Of a DNA stretch of 6,311 nucleotides, positions 1 to 5,858 are shown in pieces. The notes under the pieces are model-generated. The model saw only the letters and a list, made by a program, of their open reading frames with translations. It made no database searches and was not told the DNA's origin. A program made the position numbers and the translations under genes. Origin of the DNA: DASQDT01 sp036380435 (GTDB lineage Bacteria; Acidobacteriota; Blastocatellia; Pyrinomonadales; Pyrinomonadaceae); the NCBI GenBank assembly GCA_036380435.1, contig DASVES010000114.1, positions 1 to 6,311 on the forward strand. Reading direction: 5' to 3'. Numbering within the stretch: position 1 is the stretch's first letter; each line of letters starts with the position of its first letter.

Positions 1-78
1 TCAGGAGTCAGGAGTCAGGAGTTAGAATGAATACCGCGTTCGCCCTCTTCATTCTGGCTCCTGACTCCTGACTCCTGA
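1..78. repeat. Inverted heptamer-array hairpin, locus 1 (TCAGGAG family)
   Basis: The left arm (1-30) is three tandem TCAGGAG heptamers followed by TTAGAATGA. The right arm (49-78) is its reverse complement with only two mismatches (28 of 30 positions pair), and the loop is 18 nt. It lies 12 bp beyond the stop codon of the small acidic ORF, so it follows the last gene of the run. Read in the direction of transcription there is no T-run after the stem within the window, so it is not a textbook intrinsic terminator, although such a stable stem could still affect transcript ends. The window edge cuts the left side, so the array may extend further. Heptameric tandem repeats (STRR-type) are known from cyanobacteria; whether these belong to the same class is inference. 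Confidence 0.9.
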
Positions 79-90
79 ATACTTTCTCCC

Positions 91-324
91 CTACATCGGG
101 CCGCCGGTCTCGCTGCCGTCGGCGCGTCCTTCTCCGGCGGAGCCGTCGGGCGAGGGACCGGGCGAGGAGGTTTCGGTCGGCGAGCCGGTCTCGCGAGGCG
201 TCGAAACCTTCTCGCTGCCCTCAACGTCGCTCAGGGTCTCCTTGCTGGTCGCCGCTTCGTCGCCGCTGTGGCCCGCCTTTTCATCGGAGCCGTCGGGCAC
301 ATTGCGTTCTCTGGATTCGTTCAT
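91..324 (-). CDS. Small acidic, disordered hypothetical protein (77 aa)
   Basis: The family is not recognised and no function is proposed. The start ATG (322-324) is preceded by a strong Shine-Dalgarno run, AGGGAGGGA, a few bases upstream, the best ribosome binding site in the window, and it decides this start over a much longer open frame that runs antiparallel-shifted through pgpA. The gene begins 11 bp after the pgpA stop, so co-translation with pgpA is likely. The product has 17 Asp/Glu against 7 Lys/Arg, is rich in Ser, Gly, Thr and Pro, and has no Cys, no Ile, no aromatic residue and a single Leu; it has no signal peptide or membrane segment and should be intrinsically disordered. Codon third positions are mostly G or C, as in the neighbouring genes, which supports real coding. 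It could instead be a fast-evolving tail or spacer ORF with no conserved role. Confidence 0.62.
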   Translation of the reverse strand: MNESRERNVPDGSDEKAGHSGDEAATSKETLSDVEGSEKVSTPRETGSPTETSSPGPSPDGSAGEGRADGSETGGPM

Positions 325-335
325 AATCCCTCCCT
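325..335 (-). promoter_or_regulatory. Strong ribosome binding site for the small ORF
   Basis: On the minus strand the eleven bases between the pgpA stop and the ATG of the next ORF include AGGGAGGGA, a purine-rich match to the anti-Shine-Dalgarno sequence at normal spacing. It contrasts with rimO, pgpA and the transglutaminase gene, which have no clear site of this kind before their starts. Confidence 0.7.
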
Positions 336-950
336 TTAAATCATCAGTCTGATTGAAGTCAGAAGCGACAACAGCGTCGCCGCGTAGGCTCCGGCCAGCA
401 CATCGTCGGCCATGACGCCGAGGCCCGACTCCAGCGATTCGAGCCGGCGGATCGGGTACGGCTTCCAGATGTCGAAGACGCGGAACGCGAGGAAGCCCGC
501 GACGATCACCCACGCGCCCGAGTCCCACGGCACGAAGAGGAACGTGATCAACTGCCCGGCCACCTCGTCGATAACCACCACGCCGGGGTCTTTCACCTTC
601 AGCACCGACTCGACGCGCGTCGCCGCCCACGTCCCCGCCAGCGTCACGCCGATGATGAGCAGCAGCACGAACGTCGTGCGGAAAGCTTCGAGCGGCGGCA
701 GACTCACGCCGCGCGCCGTCGCCTCCGCGAAGATTTGCGTGCTCACGACGCGCGCGAGCAAATACAGTCCAACGCCGACGGCCGAGCCCCACGTCCCCGG
801 CGCGACCGGCAGAAAGCCGACGCCGCACGTCGCGATGGCGACGGCCGCCGACTCCCTCCACGTGCGCCTGCGCGGCGCGCGCTCGATGAAGGCGTCGGTG
901 ACGACCACCGTCGGGTTCAGCTCGTCACTCGATTCTTTGACAACCTTCAT
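336..950 (-). CDS. pgpA: Phosphatidylglycerophosphatase A
   Basis: PgpA removes the phosphate from phosphatidylglycerophosphate to give phosphatidylglycerol at the inner membrane, after the PgsA step of phospholipid synthesis. The 204-residue product carries the family blocks in order: GFLPVAPGTWGS (about 45-56), the DPGVVVIDEVAGQ acidic motif (121-133), RVFDIWKPYPIRRLE (157-171) and GVMADDVLAGAYA (178-190). The DE, DIWKP and DD residues match those conserved in E. coli PgpA. Hydrophobic segments lie at about 57-70, 91-110, 133-156 and 183-200. It is about 30 residues longer than the E. coli enzyme because of a charged N-terminal extension; the chosen ATG is the only Met before the first motif, but no good Shine-Dalgarno precedes it, so a later non-ATG start is possible. 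It follows rimO by 83 bp, a gap filled mostly by repeat locus 2. Confidence 0.95.
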   Translation of the reverse strand: MKVVKESSDELNPTVVVTDAFIERAPRRRTWRESAAVAIATCGVGFLPVAPGTWGSAVGVGLYLLARVVSTQIFAEATARGVSLPPLEAFRTTFVLLLIIGVTLAGTWAATRVESVLKVKDPGVVVIDEVAGQLITFLFVPWDSGAWVIVAGFLAFRVFDIWKPYPIRRLESLESGLGVMADDVLAGAYAATLLSLLTSIRLMI

Positions 951-952
951 AA

Positions 953-1052
953 AGTGAGCAGTGAGCGGTAAGCAGTGAGCAGTATGGTTGTCCGCGATGA
1001 GCGTTGAGCACTAGGCTTTTAACTGCTTACTGCTTACTGCTCACTGCTCACT
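953..1052. repeat. Inverted heptamer-array hairpin, locus 2 (AGTGAGC family)
   Basis: The left arm (953-983) is built of four 7-bp units of the AGTGAGC type plus AGT. The right arm (1022-1052) is built of ACTGCTT and ACTGCTC units. The arms are reverse complements at 29 of 31 positions, with a 38-nt loop that itself holds decayed units (GAGCGTT, GAGCACT). The right arm overlaps the last codons and the stop of rimO; the left arm ends 2 bp before the pgpA start codon, so the element fills the whole gap between the two genes. On the rimO/pgpA transcript it would fold into a long stem that spans the rimO stop and ends at the pgpA start. No T-run follows the stem, so it does not look like an ordinary terminator. 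Confidence 0.93.
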
Positions 1053-2395
1053 ATTTCGCCGACGAGGTCGTACTGCTGCGCCTCGGTGATGAGCACGTTG
1101 ACGATGTCGCCGGGCGAAGGGGCGCAGCCCTCGGGCGCGTCGTTGATGAGGACGCAGCCGTCGATGTCGGGAGCCTGCGCCTCCGTGCGGCCCTGCCAGA
1201 GCAGGTCGGTCTCAGCCGATGGCCCCTCGAACAACACGCGCACGGTCTGACCCACGCGCGCCTTATTCTTCTTCTTCGAGATGCGCGCCTGCTCCTTCAT
1301 CAATTTTGTGCGGCGACGGGCGGCGGTTCTGGCATCGACCTTGTCGGGCAGATCGAAGGCCGGAGTCCCTTCCTCGTCCGAGTAGGTGAAGACGCCGACG
1401 CGGTCGAACCCGACGTTGCGGACGAAGGCCAGCAGCTCCTCGAAGTCACCTTCGGTCTCGCCGGGGAAGCCCGTGATGAACGTCGTGCGGACGGCGATGC
1501 CGGGGACGCGGTCGCGGACGCGCTTGATCAGACGTTCGAGACTCTCGCGATTGCCGCCGCGCCGCATCAGCTTCAGCACGTTCTGCGAGGCGTGCTGCAA
1601 AGGCATGTCGAGATATTTGACGGCCTTCGGCTCGGAGGCCAGCACGTCTAAGAAGCCGTCGCTGATATGCGTCGGGTAGGTGTACATGACGCGCACCCAC
1701 TCGACGCCGTCAAGGTGCGAAAGCTCACGGAGCAAGTGCGCGAGCGCGTCCGGCTCGCCGAGGTCTTCGCCGTAGCGCGAAGAGTCCTGCGCGACGAGGA
1801 TGAGTTCCTTGACTCCCTGCGCGGCGAGCGAGCGCGCCTCGGCGACGACGGAGCCGAAGCGACGGCTGCGGAAGTGGCCGCGCATCTGCGGGATGAAGCA
1901 GAAGGCGCAGGGGCGGTCGCAGCCCTCGGCGATCTTCAAGTAGGCGTAGTGAGACGGCGTGGCGAGCACGCGCGGCGTCGATTCGTCGTAGAGGTAAGTG
2001 GCGGTCTGATTACCGAGCTGGAGCACGGGGAGTTGCCGCGTGTTGGTCTTCTCGTCGCAGACGTTCGTGATGTCGTCGATTTGATTCGTGCCGATGAAGG
2101 CGTCCACCTCGGGCATCTCGGCGCGCAGCTCGTCGCGGTAGCGTTCGACGAGGCACCCGGCGACGACGAGGCGGCGACAGTTGCCGTCCGACTTCAAACG
2201 CGCGGCTTCGAGGATGGCGTCGATAGACTCCTTCTTCGCCGCGTCGATGAAGCCGCAGGTGTTGACGACGACCGTCTCGGCCTCGCTCGCGTCCGGCGTA
2301 ATCTCATACCCCTGCTCGCGCAGCCGCCCCATCATCACTTCGCTGTCAACCAGATTCTTCGGACAGCCCAGACTGATAAATCCTACTTTTTTCAT
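1034..2395 (-). CDS. rimO: Ribosomal protein S12 methylthiotransferase RimO
   Basis: RimO is a cytoplasmic radical-SAM enzyme with two iron-sulfur clusters that adds a methylthio group to the beta-carbon of a conserved Asp in ribosomal protein S12. The 453-residue product has the usual three domains. The N-terminal UPF0004 domain begins GFISLGCPKNLVDSE, which separates RimO from MiaB, and has cluster cysteines at 11, 47 and 81. The radical-SAM core has CDRPCAFC (Cys159, Cys163, Cys166), followed by IPQMRGHFRSR. A C-terminal TRAM domain spans about 378-448. Length is normal for the family. The ATG is followed by the expected MKKVGFISLGC start, but no clear Shine-Dalgarno precedes it. The last residues (about Val449-Gln453) and the TAA stop are encoded inside the heptamer array of locus 2. 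In many bacteria rimO sits near pgsA, cinA or pgpA, which fits the pgpA neighbour here. Confidence 0.97.
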   Translation of the reverse strand: MKKVGFISLGCPKNLVDSEVMMGRLREQGYEITPDASEAETVVVNTCGFIDAAKKESIDAILEAARLKSDGNCRRLVVAGCLVERYRDELRAEMPEVDAFIGTNQIDDITNVCDEKTNTRQLPVLQLGNQTATYLYDESTPRVLATPSHYAYLKIAEGCDRPCAFCFIPQMRGHFRSRRFGSVVAEARSLAAQGVKELILVAQDSSRYGEDLGEPDALAHLLRELSHLDGVEWVRVMYTYPTHISDGFLDVLASEPKAVKYLDMPLQHASQNVLKLMRRGGNRESLERLIKRVRDRVPGIAVRTTFITGFPGETEGDFEELLAFVRNVGFDRVGVFTYSDEEGTPAFDLPDKVDARTAARRRTKLMKEQARISKKKNKARVGQTVRVLFEGPSAETDLLWQGRTEAQAPDIDGCVLINDAPEGCAPSPGDIVNVLITEAQQYDLVGEIVSSEQ

Positions 2396-2403
2396 AAAGC
2401 GTT

Positions 2404-2548
2404 AATCGTCAATCGTCAATCGTGAATGGTAAATCGTAAATCGTGTTTGAGTGGCCTACCGCCTTGAATATGCGTCGTGGTTTGAAATATCTGAAGCATC
2501 GTCAGTCGAATCGATTGACGATTGACGATTTCGATTGACGATTGACGG
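2404..2548. repeat. Inverted heptamer-array hairpin, locus 3 (TCAATCG / CGATTGA family)
   Basis: The left arm (about 2404-2444) starts with TCAATCG units and drifts to TGAATGG and TAAATCG units while keeping the 7-bp period. The right arm (2512-2548) is two pairs of GATTGAC units separated by a 6-bp unit. The core CGATTGACGATTGACGATT at 2512-2530 is a perfect 19-bp inverted match to 2404-2422, with an 89-nt loop. The left arm begins 8 bp upstream of the rimO start codon. The right arm lies inside the transglutaminase reading frame (residues 745-758), and the stop codon of that gene (2456-2458) lies in the loop. It has the same layout as loci 2 and 4 but a different heptamer. Confidence 0.92.
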
Positions 2549-4780
2549 CTCTTCCCCCTCCAACTGCCGCAGGCAGCGTTCCACCTCCGCGGCCTCCGCC
2601 GGCGATAGGCTCTGCGCGCCGAAGCGCACGCGGTGGTACGCCTTCGTAATCGTCAGGGCTTCGGGCACGCCGGTCGCGGAGGCGAACTCCAGTGGCGTCT
2701 GATGCGTCGGACGGCGCAAGCCCCGCGCGTCGAGCGCCGTCGCCATCCGCTCGTAAAAATCCACGGCCGACGCGCCGCCGCCTTGCGCCCCCACGCGCTC
2801 ACGCTCGCCCCTCGCCTTCAACCAGCGTCGGACAAACACGAGCAGCAGGAGGCCCACGGCGGCCACGGCGACGAGTGTCCGCACCAGCGGGAAGCCCGCG
2901 CCGGCCGTGCCGACGCCGTCCCGCGTCTCACGTCCACCCCATATGGAGGACAGTCTGGTCCCCAGTCCGGCGGCCGTCGCCGCGACGGCCCGGCGTAACG
3001 AGCTGAAGCTGTCTCTTATAGAACTCGCGATTGTTTGCTGCTCGCGACTATCATAAGCGATAACGTACCGAATCCAGAAAAGCTCCAGCGCCTCGGCGTA
3101 TTTCATCAGCCGCGCGCCGAAGGACGCGGAAGCGCCCGCGCCCGGTCGCCCGGCGGCCGGCGTCGGGTCGAAGGCCACCCACGAGTCGGTCTCCGGGAAG
3201 TAGACCTCGACCCACGAGTGCGCGTCGTACTGCCGGACGAAGAAAGCGCCGGCCGCCGCGTTGTACTCGCCGGCCTGGAAACCGTTGACGACGCGCGCCG
3301 CCACGCCCTGCGTCCGCAGCATGACGGCCATCGCGGTGGAGAAGTATTCGCAGTGCCCCGCGCGCACGTTGAAGAGAAAATCGGCGAGCGGGTCGTCGCC
3401 GCCGCCGCGCGTTTCAAGGCTGTAGGAATAAGCGCCCCCATACTCGTTGCGGCCGAGATGTGACTCGATGGCGCGCGCCATGTCGTAGCGGCTGCGTGCG
3501 CCGGCCAGATTCGCGACGTGCCACGCGAGACTGACGACGCCGGCGTCGAGTTCCGCCGGGTAACGCAGATAGTTCTCAATCGGCGCCTGTAGGTTCGGCG
3601 TCCGCGCACGCGGATAGCGCCGGTCGTCGGCGCGTAAGGCGGCGGCCGCCTGCTCGACCGTGTCCGAATAGGCGCGATAGCTGATGCGCTCGCGCGGGTG
3701 CGGGCGGGTGGTGAGCGCGCCGCCGTCTTTGTAGCTGCGGACGAAGTCGAGCGCGCCCTCGACGGCGACGACGCGCGGCGCGGCGAAGAGGACGGCCGTG
3801 TCTAACGGCTCGACGAAGAAGGTCTGCGTCGTCAGCCGGCCGAGATGTTCGGTCGTCCCCAACGGGAAGAAGTCGCTCTCGCCGCCCGTGACTTCCTGAC
3901 TCTCACCGGAGGAGCGTCGCCACGTCTGCCCGTCGAAGTGGTCGAGTGAAACGCCGCGCCAGCGTAGCGGCTGGCTGCCTACCGCCTGCGCGCCCCCGAC
4001 GCTGACGCGCATCACCAGCCGGTCGCTCTTCTGGATGCGGCCGAAGTCGCCGAGCGTAACCTGATCGGAGAAGCCCACCTGCGCGGTCGGGCCGACATTG
4101 CCGAGCGAGGAGGCGCGCGTCCCCAGCCGCGGCGTGACAAAGAAGATCGGCAGGGCGAGCGCGAAGACGAGCGCCAGCAGGCACAACGCTACGGCCGGAA
4201 GCCGCCGCAGGGCTTGAGCGACGCCGTCGGCCGTCGCGTCGCGTCGCCGTCGGGCGGAGTCGAACGTCACGCGCACGCGCGCGTCCGGGGCCGCGGCGCG
4301 GCGCGCCTTCCGCAGCTCGAAGCAGACCACGCTCAGCAACGCGCAGAAGAGGTAGGCGGCGAGCGCCACGAGGAAGAGCGGGCTGACGCTCAGGCCCGCG
4401 GCCAACAGCACCTCGAAGAACGCGACGAGGTAGAGGAACAGCCAGTCGCGGTCGGACTTGACCTGAAGGAGTTTGACGGCTGAAAGGAAGAGCGTGAGAT
4501 GTTTGAGTGCGGCGAGGCCAGCGCCCGCTTCAACGCCGCCGGCCGCCGCCTCCTGATATTGCCAGTCGAGATAAAAGAGCGGGAGCGAGACCAGCACGAC
4601 CAACAGGCCAGCGCGCTCTGAGAGTTGCCACCTCTTCCCCTCCAGTGACCACGCCAGCGCCAACAACGCGGCAAACACCAGAGTCGTCGCCCAGCCCACG
4701 CCGCCCACGACCACGAGCGCGGCCGCGCCGCACGCTACGGTCGCGTAGGATGACGCGCGGAACCAGGTGTCGAAAGTCAT
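2456..4780 (-). CDS. Membrane-anchored transglutaminase-like protein (DUF3488/TgpA type, with DUF4129)
   Basis: This 774-residue protein has the TgpA architecture. About six or seven hydrophobic segments occupy residues 12-215 (for example 57-71, 112-130, 133-153, 194-215). A DUF3488-type extracytoplasmic stretch follows, then a transglutaminase-like domain at about 430-545, one more membrane segment (631-650) and a DUF4129-like helical tail (about 672-742). The papain-like triad is intact: Cys477 in AGHCEYFSTAM, His521 in YDAHSWVEVYF and Asp538 in AFDPTP. P. aeruginosa TgpA is a membrane transglutaminase with a periplasmic catalytic domain; the substrate here is unknown. The family is often encoded beside a MoxR ATPase and a DUF58 protein, and neither is present here. 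Residues 745-758 (PSIVNRNRQSSIDS) are coded by an arm of repeat locus 3 and the last 16 residues by its loop, so the C-terminus beyond about 744 is probably not part of the ancestral fold. No clear Shine-Dalgarno is seen. Confidence 0.92.
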   Translation of the reverse strand: MTFDTWFRASSYATVACGAAALVVVGGVGWATTLVFAALLALAWSLEGKRWQLSERAGLLVVLVSLPLFYLDWQYQEAAAGGVEAGAGLAALKHLTLFLSAVKLLQVKSDRDWLFLYLVAFFEVLLAAGLSVSPLFLVALAAYLFCALLSVVCFELRKARRAAAPDARVRVTFDSARRRRDATADGVAQALRRLPAVALCLLALVFALALPIFFVTPRLGTRASSLGNVGPTAQVGFSDQVTLGDFGRIQKSDRLVMRVSVGGAQAVGSQPLRWRGVSLDHFDGQTWRRSSGESQEVTGGESDFFPLGTTEHLGRLTTQTFFVEPLDTAVLFAAPRVVAVEGALDFVRSYKDGGALTTRPHPRERISYRAYSDTVEQAAAALRADDRRYPRARTPNLQAPIENYLRYPAELDAGVVSLAWHVANLAGARSRYDMARAIESHLGRNEYGGAYSYSLETRGGGDDPLADFLFNVRAGHCEYFSTAMAVMLRTQGVAARVVNGFQAGEYNAAAGAFFVRQYDAHSWVEVYFPETDSWVAFDPTPAAGRPGAGASASFGARLMKYAEALELFWIRYVIAYDSREQQTIASSIRDSFSSLRRAVAATAAGLGTRLSSIWGGRETRDGVGTAGAGFPLVRTLVAVAAVGLLLLVFVRRWLKARGERERVGAQGGGASAVDFYERMATALDARGLRRPTHQTPLEFASATGVPEALTITKAYHRVRFGAQSLSPAEAAEVERCLRQLEGEEPSIVNRNRQSSIDSTDDASDISNHDAYSRR

Positions 4781-4800
4781 GCTTCTGAGATGCGGTCAGG

Positions 4801-4912
4801 CTGTCCGTCGTCAGTGGTCAGATGTTTGTTTGCGGCGACTCGCCGCCGACACCGGAAAAGCTCAAGGCGTGGGACGAAAACAACTGACAACTGACCGTGG
4901 ACAACTGACAGT
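4801..4912. repeat. Inverted heptamer-array hairpin, locus 4 (AACTGAC family)
   Basis: The right arm (4881-4912) reads CAACTGACAACTGACCGTGG followed by ACAACTGACAGT, with a 7-bp period. The left arm (4801-4824) has GTCAGTG/GTCAGAT-type units. Positions 4801-4824 and 4881-4904 are inverted matches at 18 of 24 positions, making this the most degraded of the four. The loop of about 56 nt holds a perfect GC-rich mini-hairpin, GCGGCG-ACT-CGCCGC (4832-4846). The right arm starts 1 bp after the stop of the cyclotransferase gene in the direction of transcription. The left arm ends about 20 bp before the transglutaminase start codon. The element therefore occupies most of this 133-bp gap. Confidence 0.85.
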
Positions 4913-4913
4913 T

Positions 4914-5783
4914 TTATCGCCCTTCCTTGAGCCGAATCTCGAAGAGCTTGGGCCAGAGCTTGCCGGTGACGAAGAGACGGTCGCCGCGTTCGTCGTAGGC
5001 GATGCCGTTTAAGACGGCGTCGGTGTCGCCGCTGCGCTCGGCCGTGGAGATGATCCCCTTGAGGTCGATCCAGCCCTTGAGCGCACCCGTCTGCGGGTCG
5101 ATGCGCGCGACGCGGTCGGTCTTCCAGACGTTGGCGTAGATTTCGCCCTTCACGTATTCGAGTTCGTTGATCTCGCGCACGGGGCGGCCGCGGTCGAAGA
5201 CGTTGATGGTTCGGCTGACGGCGAACGTGTCGGGGTTGAGGAAGCGTATCTGGTTGGTGCCGTCGCTCAGGATGAGGCTCTCGCCGTCGTGCGTGAGGCC
5301 CCACCCTTCGCCGCTGTAGCGGAACTCGCCGGTCTTCTTGAGCGTCGCCGGGTCGTAGACGAAGCCCCTCTCCGTCGTCCACGTCAACTGGTAGAGCTTG
5401 CCGCGCAGCAGCGTCGCGCCCTCGGCGAAAAACTGCGGCGGCACGTCCGTCTTCTGGAGCACGCGGCCCGTTTGCAACTCGACCCGTCGCAGCGACGACT
5501 CGCCGTACTGTCCCGTGCTCTCGATGAGCGCGCCCTCGTGGAAGACCAGACCCTGTGTGAACGCCTCGCGGTCGTGCGGCCAGGAGTTGACCACCTCGTA
5601 GCCGTAGACCGGCAACTGTCGTGTCGTGCCGTCGTTGCTCATCGAGTTAGACGTGGCGCCCGAGCGGGCGCCGCTGTTGGAGGCTCCCGTATCACGCGCC
5701 GCCTGCTGCTGGCAACCCACGCACAAAAGCAGGAGCGTCGGCGCGAGTAGGAGGGACAGGATTCTGGCCGGAGTGAGCGTCAT
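4914..5783 (-). CDS. Glutaminyl-peptide cyclotransferase (plant/bacterial beta-propeller type), probable lipoprotein
   Basis: This family (Glu_cyclase_2, the papaya and Xanthomonas type of QC) converts an N-terminal glutamine of a peptide to pyroglutamate with release of ammonia. The 289-residue product starts with a hydrophobic signal (about 7-23) ending LLCVGC, with Cys24 a likely lipidation site. The residue at -3 is Cys rather than the usual Leu, so plain Sec secretion is an alternative. A low-complexity Gln/Ser/Gly/Asn linker (25-56) follows. The propeller domain covers about 58-286, with the family blocks WPHDREAFTQGLVFHEGAL (68-86), ESTGQYGESSLRRV (88-101), FFAEGATLLRGKLYQLTW (118-135), GEGWGLTHDG (158-167), INELEYVKGEIYANVW (205-220) and LNGIAYDERGDRLFVTGKLWPKLFEI (258-283). 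Repeat locus 4 begins right after the stop. It is the first gene after the rRNA terminator and has a plausible promoter of its own. It was identified by pattern recognition, not by a database search. Confidence 0.93.
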   Translation of the reverse strand: MTLTPARILSLLLAPTLLLLCVGCQQQAARDTGASNSGARSGATSNSMSNDGTTRQLPVYGYEVVNSWPHDREAFTQGLVFHEGALIESTGQYGESSLRRVELQTGRVLQKTDVPPQFFAEGATLLRGKLYQLTWTTERGFVYDPATLKKTGEFRYSGEGWGLTHDGESLILSDGTNQIRFLNPDTFAVSRTINVFDRGRPVREINELEYVKGEIYANVWKTDRVARIDPQTGALKGWIDLKGIISTAERSGDTDAVLNGIAYDERGDRLFVTGKLWPKLFEIRLKEGR

Positions 5784-5830
5784 CTGTTTGGCCCCGCATG
5801 GAGGTTTCTTGTGATAGCAGACCAGTCCCG

Positions 5831-5858
5831 ATTATCGCCGCAAGACGCACAAAGACAA
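5831..5858 (-). promoter_or_regulatory. Possible sigma-70-type promoter for the cyclotransferase gene
   Basis: On the minus strand a TTGTCT hexamer (5853-5858) is followed after 16 bp by GATAAT (5831-5836). These are near matches to TTGACA and TATAAT at acceptable spacing. The likely start would give a leader of about 40 nt before the ATG at 5783. The -35 hexamer lies inside the U-tract of the rRNA terminator, so termination of the rRNA operon and initiation of the protein gene would be packed end to end. The site was read by eye; short matches of this kind also occur by chance. Confidence 0.4.

Noticed and set aside
1..78. Terminal inverted repeat of an insertion sequence
   Set aside because: The arms are only 18 bp apart with no transposase between them, and the period is that of a tandem heptamer.
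325..861. Longer open frame upstream of the small ORF (reading frame continuing to 861 on the minus strand)
   Set aside because: It overlaps pgpA in another frame and is an arginine/glycine-rich shadow typical of high-GC DNA. The Shine-Dalgarno selects the ATG at 324.
953..1052. CRISPR array
   Set aside because: The repeat unit is only 7 bp, in direct tandem without spacers, and occurs as inverted arms; there are no cas genes.
1004..2425. Long plus-strand open frames opposite rimO (1004-1651 and 1667-2425)
   Set aside because: Both lie antisense to the well-conserved RimO sequence, have no family resemblance or ribosome binding site, and arise from the lack of stops in GC-rich antisense frames.
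953..2548. Loci 2 and 3 as rho-independent terminators
   Set aside because: The stems are long but not GC-rich, and no T-run follows them in the direction of transcription; they are better described as repeat hairpins of unknown role.
4777..5382. 201-residue minus-strand open frame overlapping the cyclotransferase gene
   Set aside because: It is out of frame with the recognisable beta-propeller sequence, is Arg/His-rich, and runs through repeat locus 4; it is a shadow frame.
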